64,000 nt of DNA from Flavihumibacter cheonanensis (GTDB taxonomy: Bacteria; Bacteroidota; Bacteroidia; Chitinophagales; Chitinophagaceae): the NCBI RefSeq assembly GCF_022352215.1, contig NZ_JAKRWF010000001.1, positions 1,488,001-1,552,000 on the forward strand. Reading direction: 5' to 3'. Positions within the stretch are counted from its first letter, which is position 1. Every line of letters begins with the position of its first letter. The notes below the pieces were generated by a model that made no database searches, was not told the origin of the DNA, and saw only the letters and a list, made by a program, of their open reading frames with translations. Below, one piece after another: positions 1 to 9,162 of this stretch. The position numbers and the translations under genes are program-made.

Positions 1-60
1 TAAACCAGCGATCAGTCCGGATGCATTTTTTATAAATGTTTTTCTACTAACCTGTTGCAT
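1..60 (-). CDS. Partial gene, N-terminus of an exported protein
   Basis: Only the first 20 codons lie in the window. Reading from the ATG at 60, the peptide begins MQQVSRKTFIKNASGLIAG: a basic segment followed by a small hydrophobic stretch, like the signal peptides of many Bacteroidota periplasmic enzymes. The SRKTFIK part resembles a Tat motif, but the twin arginine is replaced by RK. A second in-frame ATG at 66 would add two residues. A TAGTTTTG -7 element stands 20 nt upstream of the ATG. The mature protein is outside the window, so its function cannot be assigned. Confidence 0.55.
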   Translation of the reverse strand, partial: MQQVSRKTFIKNASGLIAGL

Positions 61-80
61 GCCCATATCAGAATTTGATA

Positions 81-108
81 CAAAACTACCATAGAATCGC
101 CCTTTCAA
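81..108 (-). promoter_or_regulatory. Promoter of the partial gene at the window edge
   Basis: On the minus strand a TAGTTTTG (81-88) matches the Bacteroidota -7 consensus TAnnTTTG. A TTG (106-108) lies 17 nt upstream, slightly closer than the usual 19-21. The downstream bases GTATCAAA are shared with the promoter of the dioxygenase gene near 7.4 kb. Confidence 0.5.
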
Positions 109-143
109 TATTGCAGGCTTTCGAACAAAACTTGTAATTTTTA

Positions 144-980
144 TTACTTTTTCCGGAAAGCTGCCGGGCTTAGCCCAGCTTTTAACTTGAATACATTGGA
201 GAAATAAGCAGGGTCATCAAAACCCAGCGCATAGGCTATTTCCTTAATGGACTGCTCACTAATCAACAACCGCCTTTTTGCTTCCATTATTATTCTGTTT
301 TGCAGCAACTCCTTGGCGTTTTTAGTTAAGTTGCGCTTGCAGACAATATTTAGATAATTGGCGGTAACATGTAATTTCCTTGCATAGAATTCAACTGATT
401 TTTCCTGCAAATAGTACCGTTCAATAAGTTTCAGGTATTCAGAAACAAGCACTCTATTTGTTGTCGAAAGGGTCTTCCACTCTCTGTTTTCCAAGAGCCT
501 GAAGATTAATTGAAGGAGTATAATGGATCTTGCTTGTATAACTTTCCAGCTCAATGTTGGTTGCGACAGTTCATTCCCTAATTGAAGAAATTCATACCGT
601 AAACTTGTAAACTCCTTTTGTGGTATGGTTAGAACAGGTTTCTCCTGGAACAAATACCAGCCAATCTCTATTGATTGTTGAATGGTTGAAAACATTTCCT
701 TGCTGATCATTAACTGAACGGCACGGGTAGTTTTATCAAATTTCCAATCATGCACCTGACCGGGATACAGAATATGCAACTGGTTTTTTCCGATTTTATA
801 CTTCATCCCGTCTATGCGATGATACCCTTTTCCAGTTTCAAATAACAACAAGACATAGAAATCATGTTTATGGGGACTATCAATACTTCTTTCCCCGAGA
901 ATTTCGTGATACTGAAGTTCCCGGCTAAGAGAATGCTCTTCGGGGAATGCATCCAATCCAATAACGGGTATATTATCCAT
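144..980 (-). CDS. AraC family transcriptional regulator
   Basis: DNA-binding regulator. The N-terminal half is a cupin-like sensor domain (HKHDFYVLLLFETGKG, then a proline/histidine turn YPGQVHDW), and the last ~95 residues form the double helix-turn-helix of the AraC/XylS family, with the typical EIAYALGFDDPAYFSNVFK segment and a terminal LSPAAFRKK. A GTG at 992 would add four residues; the ATG at 980 is preferred because its N-terminus MDNIPV is ordinary. It is divergent from the pirin gene, whose ATG is about 55 bases away, so control of that gene and of itself is plausible. The inducer is unknown. Confidence 0.9.
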   Translation of the reverse strand: MDNIPVIGLDAFPEEHSLSRELQYHEILGERSIDSPHKHDFYVLLLFETGKGYHRIDGMKYKIGKNQLHILYPGQVHDWKFDKTTRAVQLMISKEMFSTIQQSIEIGWYLFQEKPVLTIPQKEFTSLRYEFLQLGNELSQPTLSWKVIQARSIILLQLIFRLLENREWKTLSTTNRVLVSEYLKLIERYYLQEKSVEFYARKLHVTANYLNIVCKRNLTKNAKELLQNRIIMEAKRRLLISEQSIKEIAYALGFDDPAYFSNVFKLKAGLSPAAFRKK

Positions 981-1035
981 GCCTGGTAACACAAAATAAA
1001 CCTATACTTCTTATTTTGAGGTTAATTGTAAAATT

Positions 1036-1950
1036 ATGCTGGATATTGTAATCGATTCAAGGCAGGCTGCGATCAGTGAACACATCAATGTAAAACGCAT
1101 TCTGCCCTTTCGCCAACGCAGAATGGTAGGACCCTTTATTTTCATGGATCATGCTGGTCCGGTTACCTCCGCGCCCTCTCCCATATCTAAAATGGATGTA
1201 TTGCCACATCCGCATATCGGATTGTCTACAGTGAGTTATTTGCTGGGGGGAAAAGTGACGCATCGCGACAGTCTGGGTGTTGAACAGGTGATCATTCCTG
1301 GTGAAGTCAACTGGATGACTGCCGGCCGGGGTATTGCACATTCGGAACGCTTTGAGGACCCAGCCGTTTTACAACAAGGCCAGTTAGAACTAATCCAGAC
1401 CTGGGTAGCATTACCAGAAAAAGAGGAAGAAGCAGACCCAGCTTTTGAAAATTTCAAACCGGAGCAACTCCCGGTATTTACAGATACCGGTATCTGGATG
1501 CGATTGATCGCGGGAAATGCCTATGGATTACGCAATGAGGTGAAAACCTTATCGCCCCTCTTTTACCTGCATGTAGTGCTGGAAGCCGGAACCCGTTTTG
1601 CCCTGCCGCAGGAACACAGTGAACGGGGTGTGTATGTAGTTCGTGGCACACTGGAAACAGGCGGACAGTTGTATCGCGAGGGGCAGTTGTTGGTGTTTAC
1701 CAAAAAATCGGATCCGGTACTGCTGGCAAAAGAACACTGCACCCTGATGTTGCTGGGGGGAGAACCATTGGGCGACCGGTTTATCTGGTGGAATTTTGTA
1801 TCCTCCCGCAAAGAGCGGATTGAACAGGCAAAAGAAGACTGGAAACAGGGCCGGATCATCCTGCCACCCAACGACAACCATGAATTTATTCCCTTGCCAG
1901 AAGATAAATCAAAACCTGCCGGGGGGCCATGCCCGGAGCTTCTTTCCTGA
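1036..1950 (+). CDS. Pirin family protein
   Basis: Bicupin of the pirin family, 304 residues, the usual length. The N-terminal cupin holds the metal ligands: H58 and H60 in HPHIGL, and H102 and E104 in GIAHSE, matching the two-His plus His/Glu iron site of human pirin and of E. coli YhhW. The FIFMDHAGP segment near residue 35 is also a family signature. Bacterial relatives include quercetin 2,3-dioxygenases and redox-linked co-regulators; the substrate cannot be told from sequence. It is cytoplasmic, without signal peptide, and divergent from the AraC regulator. Confidence 0.92.
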   Translation: MLDIVIDSRQAAISEHINVKRILPFRQRRMVGPFIFMDHAGPVTSAPSPISKMDVLPHPHIGLSTVSYLLGGKVTHRDSLGVEQVIIPGEVNWMTAGRGIAHSERFEDPAVLQQGQLELIQTWVALPEKEEEADPAFENFKPEQLPVFTDTGIWMRLIAGNAYGLRNEVKTLSPLFYLHVVLEAGTRFALPQEHSERGVYVVRGTLETGGQLYREGQLLVFTKKSDPVLLAKEHCTLMLLGGEPLGDRFIWWNFVSSRKERIEQAKEDWKQGRIILPPNDNHEFIPLPEDKSKPAGGPCPELLS

Positions 1951-1973
1951 TTCCTGTTAAAAAAACCATTTCT

Positions 1974-3821
1974 TCAACTCCAGGTAGCGAAAGGAAGCAT
2001 ACCATTCATGCCCAGCAGTAAGCAGCACTGTGAAAGAAAAACAAGCACCCAAAAATCAACCTTTTTAAACGGATTACCAGGCTGCCTGCAATACCGGAAG
2101 ATGGAGAGTGCACAGGAAACCGGCAACGCTACACTGGCTGCATATAGAAGCATAGTGACCATATTCTTGTCACCCACATAGATGATTCCTTTACTTGCAG
2201 CCAGTATTCCGCCAATAACAAGCAGCCATGCAGCATAATACGCATACGAATAGGCTTGCTGTTGAACTGTAGCCGGACTTTTAATTAACTGTATGGTTCC
2301 GAGTAAAAGCAGAAGCACTAAACTAATCACTCCCATACTTATACTGATCATTGGAAGAATGAGCTGTATTCCATTTAGTTTTTTTAATGTCTGCGTACCG
2401 GTGGTCAGAAATTTTTCCCCTGCCTCATTTTCATAAAACAAGTGTGAATAGCCAACTTTACCATCCGCAATAAAAAGGCGATTGTCATTGGTCAAAAGTT
2501 GTACTGATTTTTTCTGGAAAGGTTGAAGAGAAAGAGTACCGTTATCCATTGACACATTGGTAAAGGAACTGATTCGTTCCAAAAGCTGAAAGGGTTCAAC
2601 TTTAGGGATGAGTGGAGCATAATAACCGACCCATTTTTTACTGGCTTTTCTGGGGTGGATAGATGCCATGGTTGGGAGGATCTCGGAATCCATGCTCAAT
2701 CCTGCAATCAGCATTCTATTCAATCGTTCATAGTCTGCCGACTCACTATCCATATTACATGCGATAAAAAAACCTTTACCCCGGTTTGGAAAAACATACA
2801 ACATAGCCTTATAGCCAATAATGTTTCCGGAATGTGCGATGCCAACTACACCGTGCCGGTCTCTTGAAACTGCACCCAAAGCATACCCATTTGGTAATCC
2901 ATTTACTGCCGCGATGGTTTGTGTCTGTTTGCCAATCTGGTCTATCAGATCCTTTCGTATAAATTGCTCGCCATTAACAACCCCTCTGTTTAGCAGTAAT
3001 TTCATAATGCATACCATGTCTTCACCGGTCGTGGTAAATTGGCCAGCCGGACGAAGAAAGATTGGCATCGCGGGTGCCATTTCGCCATTATCAAAATGTC
3101 CCATAGCCAGATCCGAAACTGCTTCAACACCTGTTTGTGAATAAAATTGAAAACTGCTCTGCTGCATGCCCAATGGTTTCAGCAGCACACTGTCTAAATA
3201 GCGCTCGTATCTTTCTTTGGCAATCGCTTCGATAACCATTCCAAGTAATGTATAACCCATATTAGAATAGGAGAATACACTACCTGGTTTGGAATAAATT
3301 TTTAACACCGCAGGATTACTTTGATAAAAAGATTCCAATGGCGTATCAGGATTAGATCCGGTACTAAAAAAATGCCAGAGCCTTAAATCACTTAACCCGG
3401 AAGTATGATCCAATAAATGGCGGATGGTTATGGGTTGCTCCTTTTCCCAGGGATTATCAAAAGGCAATCCAGGAAGATACTGATGCACCGGATCATCCAG
3501 CTTCAGTTTATTTTCAGTTGCCATCCGCAAAACACCCAGGGCTAGTATAGTTTTCGTAATAGAACCGACATGTACTTTTTCCTGTCCAGTCATTTTCTCC
3601 CCTGTGTGCATATTTTTAACTCCCATTCCCAATACCTGTACCGAATCGGCATTAAGAACAGAAATGACAGCTCCGCTTATTTTTTCGGCTGTAAGTATTT
3701 CCATCAGGCGATTTTCGATTGCCTTTGAAACAACCTGAGCGGAGGCTACGATGGGTTGAAAATGAAGAATCCAAACCAGTAGAATAATGATATATCTCAC
3801 TATATAAATATATAATACCAC
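1974..3821 (-). CDS. Secreted serine hydrolase, beta-lactamase/PBP4* family, with C-terminal membrane segments
   Basis: Class C beta-lactamase-like hydrolase of 615 residues. A signal peptide ends near VASAQ (residue 29). The catalytic SxxK is S87-I-T-K90, the YxN motif is Y185-S-N187, and the third motif is HSG in AHSGNIIGY. After the hydrolase domain (to about residue 380) comes a linker and three or four hydrophobic helices at the C-terminus, so the enzyme is probably anchored in the inner membrane facing the periplasm. Substrates of this family range from D-Ala peptides to esters and cannot be assigned here. It is divergent from the phospholipase gene. Confidence 0.88.
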   Translation of the reverse strand: MVLYIYIVRYIIILLVWILHFQPIVASAQVVSKAIENRLMEILTAEKISGAVISVLNADSVQVLGMGVKNMHTGEKMTGQEKVHVGSITKTILALGVLRMATENKLKLDDPVHQYLPGLPFDNPWEKEQPITIRHLLDHTSGLSDLRLWHFFSTGSNPDTPLESFYQSNPAVLKIYSKPGSVFSYSNMGYTLLGMVIEAIAKERYERYLDSVLLKPLGMQQSSFQFYSQTGVEAVSDLAMGHFDNGEMAPAMPIFLRPAGQFTTTGEDMVCIMKLLLNRGVVNGEQFIRKDLIDQIGKQTQTIAAVNGLPNGYALGAVSRDRHGVVGIAHSGNIIGYKAMLYVFPNRGKGFFIACNMDSESADYERLNRMLIAGLSMDSEILPTMASIHPRKASKKWVGYYAPLIPKVEPFQLLERISSFTNVSMDNGTLSLQPFQKKSVQLLTNDNRLFIADGKVGYSHLFYENEAGEKFLTTGTQTLKKLNGIQLILPMISISMGVISLVLLLLLGTIQLIKSPATVQQQAYSYAYYAAWLLVIGGILAASKGIIYVGDKNMVTMLLYAASVALPVSCALSIFRYCRQPGNPFKKVDFWVLVFLSQCCLLLGMNGMLPFATWS

Positions 3822-3891
3822 AGTCTTTCAAGAAATTATCCTAAGGTAAGAACTCAAAGCTGAGGTTAATAAATTATTAGCCTTCTATTAA

Positions 3892-3931
3892 TTTAGTATT
3901 ACTAAACATATTTTTAGTATTTATTACTAGA
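3892..3931. promoter_or_regulatory. Two inverted-repeat operator candidates upstream of phospholipase C
   Basis: TTTAGTATTACTAAA (3892-3906) is a perfect 7-bp-arm palindrome with one central base. Six bases later a second, looser copy appears: TTTAGTA, five bases, TACTAGA (3913-3931). The second overlaps a TAGATTTA that resembles a -7 element. Two spaced copies of one half-site between divergent genes suggest a regulator-binding region. Confidence 0.5.
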
Positions 3932-3968
3932 TTTAAGTAGTTTTTATCATCAACCCATCGCAACCAAT

Positions 3969-6476
3969 ATGGATAATCGTCGTGAATTCCTCCGTAAAGC
4001 TGCATTGCTTACAGGTACTGCAGGCATTGCAAACAGCCTTCCTGCTTCCATCCAGAAAGCCTTCGCCATTAATCCGGCTCCGGGATCAACCTACCTGGAT
4101 GCAGAGCACATCGTTTTTCTGATGCAGGAAAACCGTTCTTTTGATCATTGTTATGGAACCCTTCAGGGTGTGAGAGGATTTAATGATCCCAGGGCGATCA
4201 CGCTGCGCAATAAAAATAAAGTATGGGCTCAAACAGATGCCAGCGGAGATACCTACACGCCCTTCCGGCACGACCTGAAAGACAGCAAAATCACCTGGCT
4301 GGGCTCCCTTCCCCATGGATGGAACGATATGACAGAAGCCCGAAATGAAGGGCATCACGACAATTGGCTGGAAGCCAAAAAACCAGGCAGAAAGGAATGC
4401 CAGGGGATGCCCCTGACCATGGGCTATTTTGACCGCCGTGATATCCCGTTCTACTATGCATTGGCAGATGCATTTACGGTTTGCGATCAGCATTTCTGCT
4501 CTTCCCTGACAGGCACCACTCCCAACCGGCTGCATTTCTGGACTGGAACCATCCGCGAAAAACATGATCCGAATGTTATTGCCAATGTTTACAATTCAGA
4601 TGTGGATTACGGCAAAGAAGCATCCTGGAAAACCTTTCCGGAATACCTGGAGGATAACGGTGTATCCTGGAAAATCTATCAGAATGAAGTGAGCCTTGAA
4701 TCCGGTTTTGAGGGAGAGGAAGAAGACTGGCTCGCTAATTTTACCGACAATCCAATTGAGTGGTTCAAACAGTATCAGATTCGTTTCGCCCATGGACACC
4801 GACAATTTCTCCCGAAGGCGGTTCAGCTACTGCCTGGGAAAATAAAAGAAATGCAGGATAAGATCGCAGCAACTCCGGCAACTGATCCTGGCCTGCCTCG
4901 ATTAAAAAGACAATTGGAAGGACTGGAAAAAGGTTATGCGTATGCACAAAATGCTGTCAAAGAATATACACAGGAAAATTACGACCGGCTGAGTCAGCGG
5001 GAAAAAAACCTGCACGAAAAAGCGTTTAGTGATAACCGTAAGGACCCTGATTACAGGAGCCTGGAAACTGTAACCTATGATGATAATGGCACTAGCAGAT
5101 CCATGAAAATACCCAAGGGAGATATCCTGTATCAGTTCAGGGAAGATGTGAAAACGGGAAATCTTCCAACCGTTTCCTGGGTAGTAGCACCCTCTAACTT
5201 TTCTGATCACCCAGGTTCCCCCTGGTATGGTGCCTGGTACCTGAGTGAAGTAATGGATATTCTAACCCAGAATCCGGAAGTTTGGAAGAAAACCATTTTC
5301 ATTTTAAACTATGATGAAAATGACGGGTACTATGATCACGTTCCTCCTTTTGTACCACCGAATCCCTATCAGCCCAATAGCGGTAAGGCATCTGAGGGCA
5401 TTAACTGTGAAGAAGAATATGTTCACAAATCACAGGCCTGGATGAAAGATCCATCCAAAGCCAAACACCTGGAAGGGCCAATTGGTCTTGGCTTCAGGGT
5501 TCCATTGGTAATAGCTTCGCCCTGGTCAAGAGGCGGATGGGTGAATTCTGAAGTGTGTGATCTCACTTCTCCTATTCAATTCCTGGAACACTTCCTTTCA
5601 CATAAAACTGGAAAGAAAATCTATTCAGAAGAGGTAACTGCATTCCGCCGGACCGTATGTGGCGACCTTACTTCGGTATTCCGTCCGTATAATGGGGAAA
5701 CATTAAAAGCGCCGGAATCTGTGGACCGGATCAGCTACCTGGAAACTATTCATAAAGCTCAGTTTAAAGAAATGCCGAAAGGTTTTCATAAACTATCTGC
5801 TGCAGAACTGGCGGCACTGAATGCTGACCCAATGGCTAGTCCGCATGTACCGGTGCAGGAAAAAGGAACCCGACCAGCTACCCCCATCCCCTATCAGCTT
5901 TATGTAAATGGAAACTTGGGGAACGGACAATTAGTGCTAACATTTGAAAACAGGAAGGATCAATTTGGTAATAAAACAAGTGGCGCGCCTTTTATAGTTT
6001 ATGATGCAACAACAGATGCGCCGCCCCGGAATTATGTAGTGAAAGCAGGTGATCAATTAAAAGATGAATGGAAATCTACATCTGGTGCTGTTCATCTAAG
6101 AGTACATGGACCAAATGGTTTTTACCGTGAATTCAAAAATGGCGCTTCGAATCCGGAGCTGGAAGTATTGCTCAGCTATGAAGAGCGCAAGGGCAGTAAA
6201 CAGCTAAGCGGCAATGTGGTTGTGATGATCAAAAATTCAGCTTCACGGTCACAGGTAGTCGAAATTACAGATCCCAGTTATAAAGCCGCGCCGGTTACAA
6301 AAAGCATTCCAGCCGGAAAAGCTGCCAGCGTAGTAATTGATCTAAATAAAAATCAAAACTGGTACGACCTTATTGTGCGAATCAAAGGAAACAACAGCTT
6401 TGAACAGCGTTTTGCCGGACATGTCGAGAACGGGGAAATCAGCACAACCGATCCATTAATGGGAGGTATGGTTTGA
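3969..6476 (+). CDS. Phosphocholine-specific phospholipase C, Tat-exported
   Basis: Hydrolyses phosphocholine head groups from phospholipids in the periplasm or outside the cell. The N-terminus MDNRREFLRKAALLTG is a clear twin-arginine signal, followed by a cleavage region near FAINPAP. The phosphoesterase domain follows, with MQENRSFDHCYG near residue 52, GTTPNRLHFWTG and the metal-binding FILNYDENDGYYDHVPP. The C-terminal ~200 residues form two small beta domains typical of the bacterial PLC family. At 835 residues it has full family length. The stop TGA directly abuts the stop of the convergent dioxygenase gene. Confidence 0.95.
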   Translation: MDNRREFLRKAALLTGTAGIANSLPASIQKAFAINPAPGSTYLDAEHIVFLMQENRSFDHCYGTLQGVRGFNDPRAITLRNKNKVWAQTDASGDTYTPFRHDLKDSKITWLGSLPHGWNDMTEARNEGHHDNWLEAKKPGRKECQGMPLTMGYFDRRDIPFYYALADAFTVCDQHFCSSLTGTTPNRLHFWTGTIREKHDPNVIANVYNSDVDYGKEASWKTFPEYLEDNGVSWKIYQNEVSLESGFEGEEEDWLANFTDNPIEWFKQYQIRFAHGHRQFLPKAVQLLPGKIKEMQDKIAATPATDPGLPRLKRQLEGLEKGYAYAQNAVKEYTQENYDRLSQREKNLHEKAFSDNRKDPDYRSLETVTYDDNGTSRSMKIPKGDILYQFREDVKTGNLPTVSWVVAPSNFSDHPGSPWYGAWYLSEVMDILTQNPEVWKKTIFILNYDENDGYYDHVPPFVPPNPYQPNSGKASEGINCEEEYVHKSQAWMKDPSKAKHLEGPIGLGFRVPLVIASPWSRGGWVNSEVCDLTSPIQFLEHFLSHKTGKKIYSEEVTAFRRTVCGDLTSVFRPYNGETLKAPESVDRISYLETIHKAQFKEMPKGFHKLSAAELAALNADPMASPHVPVQEKGTRPATPIPYQLYVNGNLGNGQLVLTFENRKDQFGNKTSGAPFIVYDATTDAPPRNYVVKAGDQLKDEWKSTSGAVHLRVHGPNGFYREFKNGASNPELEVLLSYEERKGSKQLSGNVVVMIKNSASRSQVVEITDPSYKAAPVTKSIPAGKAASVVIDLNKNQNWYDLIVRIKGNNSFEQRFAGHVENGEISTTDPLMGGMV

Positions 6477-7370
6477 TCAGGATGGTAGGGAAGCAATTTT
6501 TACTGAAGTCATGGTTAGTGATCCGCCAACCAGTTGATCATTAAAAAAATCAATCGTATCGGAAGGCCCTTGTAAAGCCAGTGAATAGAGCAGTGGAAGA
6601 TAATGTTCCGGTGTAGGAATGGCAAGTTGTGCTTCTTTTCCAAGAGCGCTGTAATTCATCAACGCTTTATGATCACCGGAACTTATCAGTGATTTAAACT
6701 GTTCATTGGCGGCAATTGCCCAGTCGTACCCAAATCCGGGATCGTCCAGGCGGTTCCAGGCCACCATTCGAAGATTATGTACCATATTTCCGCTACCTAC
6801 AATCAGGACGCCTTTTTTTCGCAAGGCAACCAACTCTCTGGCCAGCTCATAATGAAACTGTCCGCCTTTGGTATAATCAATACTTAACTGTAGTACCGGA
6901 ATATTGGCATCTGGATACATATGCCGGATAATTGTCCAGGTACCATGATCCAAGCCCCAGTCGTGGTCCAGTTCTACCTGGGTAGAAGTAATCAATTCCG
7001 CTGTTTCCTTAGCAAGTTGCGGGAAACCAGGTGCAGGGTATTGAACCGCAAATAACTCATCCGGAAACCCACCAAAATCATGAATGGTACTTGGAAAGTC
7101 CATAGCTGTAATTTTGGTCCCTCTGGTAAACCAGTGAGCAGAAACTACCAATACTGCTTTGGGCGTAGGAATTTCTGTTGCCATTTTGGTCCAGCGGCGA
7201 CTGAATTCAGTATCCAGGATACCGTTCATGGGTGATCCATGTCCAATAAAAAGGACCGGCATTTGAAAATTCTGATCCGGAAGTGAGGAAGTGAAGTTTC
7301 GGAAAGCAGAAAATCCTGTTATAGTCATGATGCCAGATGTTACTGATTGAATGAATAATTTTCGGTTCAT
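6477..7370 (-). CDS. LigB-type extradiol dioxygenase, DODA/YgiD family
   Basis: Member of the 4,5-DOPA extradiol dioxygenase family, non-haem metal enzymes that cleave catechol rings. Seen in the protein: FIGHGSPMN, VSAHWFTRG, GLDHGTWT and GSGNMVHNL, which carry the conserved metal-binding histidines. The ATG at 7370 is chosen over an upstream ATG at 7412 because a good TAATTTTG promoter lies at 7385-7392, inside the longer reading frame, and because this start gives MNRKLFIQSVTSG, a signal-like or membrane-anchor N-terminus. An exported member is less usual, since E. coli YgiD is cytoplasmic. The physiological substrate is unknown. Confidence 0.88.
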   Translation of the reverse strand: MNRKLFIQSVTSGIMTITGFSAFRNFTSSLPDQNFQMPVLFIGHGSPMNGILDTEFSRRWTKMATEIPTPKAVLVVSAHWFTRGTKITAMDFPSTIHDFGGFPDELFAVQYPAPGFPQLAKETAELITSTQVELDHDWGLDHGTWTIIRHMYPDANIPVLQLSIDYTKGGQFHYELARELVALRKKGVLIVGSGNMVHNLRMVAWNRLDDPGFGYDWAIAANEQFKSLISSGDHKALMNYSALGKEAQLAIPTPEHYLPLLYSLALQGPSDTIDFFNDQLVGGSLTMTSVKIASLPS

Positions 7371-7384
7371 AGGAAACTTTGATA

Positions 7385-7416
7385 CAAAATTACCTCTGAA
7401 CTCAAGCTGCATCCAA
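7385..7416 (-). promoter_or_regulatory. Promoter of the DODA-type dioxygenase gene
   Basis: Minus-strand TTG (7414-7416), 21 nt, then TAATTTTG (7385-7392), followed by a 14-nt leader to ATG. Both elements match the Bacteroidota promoter consensus. The core GGTAATTTTGTATCAAA differs by one base from the region before the partial gene at the window start. Confidence 0.65.
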
Positions 7417-7444
7417 TGCTTATAATCAAGAAATAGAATTGATA

Positions 7445-8506
7445 TTAATCAAGAGAACGGGTAACATTGTATTCCACTTCCACCAACTCCAGCTCGCCAT
7501 ATTCAAACCTGCCATCCGGACGATCATACCACAATCCGGCCTTTGTCCCCAATCTATAGCCATTCAGGTCCTTATAATCCGAAACTGGTGTTATCCATGG
7601 ATAATTCTTGTAGGTTTTTCCATCTGTTTCAAATCTGTCGTTAGAAATAAAATTAACCAACTGCCCCTCTGACGTAAAATATAAATGTGCGCTAACAGTA
7701 AAGGGAGGATTGGTAAAACGTGCAATAACCACCGTATCATTAACATACTCCCATTGAATGCGTTTATCAATGAGGGCACCCGGGGCAATAAAACAAAAAT
7801 CGTTTAAAACCGTAACCGTTTCTGCCTGTTTGAGTTGATCACCTTTTGCATTAATGATGGGAAACCAATTCAATAACTTTACATTGAAAATTGCGCCGGT
7901 AGAATCATAACTATGAATACCAGACACCGGCATTCCGGCTTTGGTTGCCGTAAACCGAAAAAAGCGCGATGGTTCATCTACGAAATTGTATTGAATGGTT
8001 TTCATTGGCATATAAGGATCACCCGGATTAGAACGCATGCCTCCTTTGAAAACGGCCCTGAAATTGAACACTTTTGGCATCCCAATTGAATTCGTATAGC
8101 TCAGGTATTTTTTTACAATTATCGGCAAATGATGCAAGTCTGCCTCTGTAATAAGCTGGGTACTACTTGTTGAATTGTTTTGTAGCCTTGATACTATCAG
8201 TGTGTCGAAATGTTTCAGCATCCGAAAAGCTCCGAATTCCACCAAAACTAAAATAAGTATCACCAGGTTTAGGATGGTACCATAGCGGGCCTCTTTCCAG
8301 TTTGATAAGATAAGCCATTGAGAAATCAATAATGCTATAGCACCCGGCAACCAGGCATAGTTGGTTTCACGAAAATAGAGATAAGCAAAAATCAGCAGTA
8401 AGATCCCGGTTAGCACCCAGAGCCAACCAAGTTGAGGCGACTTGCGTAAACCCAGGAAATGAATTCCGGCATGAAGCAGTATCAACACCAGGAATAAAAT
8501 TTTCAT
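7445..8506 (-). CDS. Membrane protein with DUF6544-like C-terminal domain
   Basis: Of unknown function. Four hydrophobic helices fill residues 1-95. The remaining ~250 residues are soluble and beta-rich, with segments such as RFFRFTATKAGMPVSG and the ending YRLGTKAGLWYDRPDGRFEYGE, which I associate with the DUF6544 family. This recognition is from memory of the family pattern. It is the third gene in the same direction after the Crp-like regulator and the NAD(P)H oxidoreductase, 28 bases behind the latter, so it may be transcribed with them. Confidence 0.72.
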   Translation of the reverse strand: MKILFLVLILLHAGIHFLGLRKSPQLGWLWVLTGILLLIFAYLYFRETNYAWLPGAIALLISQWLILSNWKEARYGTILNLVILILVLVEFGAFRMLKHFDTLIVSRLQNNSTSSTQLITEADLHHLPIIVKKYLSYTNSIGMPKVFNFRAVFKGGMRSNPGDPYMPMKTIQYNFVDEPSRFFRFTATKAGMPVSGIHSYDSTGAIFNVKLLNWFPIINAKGDQLKQAETVTVLNDFCFIAPGALIDKRIQWEYVNDTVVIARFTNPPFTVSAHLYFTSEGQLVNFISNDRFETDGKTYKNYPWITPVSDYKDLNGYRLGTKAGLWYDRPDGRFEYGELELVEVEYNVTRSLD

Positions 8507-8534
8507 ACTGGAATTTACTACATTCCTTTAATAA

Positions 8535-9113
8535 TTATCTTAATGCGCGCCCCAAACCAATCGCTTTAGCAATCCATTTTTTTCTCAACTCCGGGGACGA
8601 TGTTTTAATGATTCCAATATAGGTAAGTTGTACAGGTTGAATTCCACAAAATTTCAGAATAGAATTTTTCAGCTGGTTTACACTGGGTCTTCCGAATACC
8701 AGCCAATAATACCAGCCTGGTTGATCAAGTGTAGTAATGATGTGGGCAGATTTTCCTTTCAACAACTTATCCCACCAAACAGAATTGGGGCGATACCGAA
8801 AAGCCAGTCCCGGTAAAAAAAGACGATCAATAAAGCCTTTGGTAATGGCAGGTAACCCTCCCCACCAAACAGGATGCACCCACACCAGGTGTTCTGCCCA
8901 TTGGATCAGCTTCCAAGCTTCCAGCAAATCCGGCTCCAATTCCATTCGCTTTTGGTAGCCATAAGCCAGATTCGGATTGAAGTTTAATTCTCCAATATTA
9001 ATTCTTTTGATTTCTGCTCCAGCTTGAGTAGCCCCTGCAACATATCCATCTGCCAGGGCATGATTGAAAGATTCTTTATTTGGATGCCCATTTATAACCA
9101 GGATTCGTTTCAT
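8535..9113 (-). CDS. NAD(P)H-dependent oxidoreductase, flavodoxin-like fold
   Basis: Quinone- or nitro-reductase-like flavoprotein of the Flavodoxin_2 family (relatives: KefF, MdaB, human NQO1). The N-terminus MKRILVINGHPNKESFNHAL gives the phosphate-binding loop for FMN/FAD, and VHPVWWGGLPAITKGFIDRLFLPG is the family's signature around residue 80. The ATG at 9113 is preferred to one at 9158 because it begins exactly at the first beta strand and a TAGTTTTG -7 element sits just before it. The Crp-like gene ends 49 bases upstream. Cytoplasmic; likely part of a redox or stress response. Confidence 0.9.
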   Translation of the reverse strand: MKRILVINGHPNKESFNHALADGYVAGATQAGAEIKRINIGELNFNPNLAYGYQKRMELEPDLLEAWKLIQWAEHLVWVHPVWWGGLPAITKGFIDRLFLPGLAFRYRPNSVWWDKLLKGKSAHIITTLDQPGWYYWLVFGRPSVNQLKNSILKFCGIQPVQLTYIGIIKTSSPELRKKWIAKAIGLGRALR

Positions 9114-9121
9114 CTTTTTCC

Positions 9122-9129
9122 CAAAACTA
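9122..9129 (-). promoter_or_regulatory. -7 element of the NAD(P)H oxidoreductase gene
   Basis: TAGTTTTG on the minus strand, 8 nt before the ATG at 9113. No TTG at normal spacing, so the gene may have a weak promoter of its own besides read-through from the Crp-like gene. Confidence 0.45.
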
Positions 9130-9162
9130 GACGCTCTCCGAATTATAAAAAAGGACAAATGT

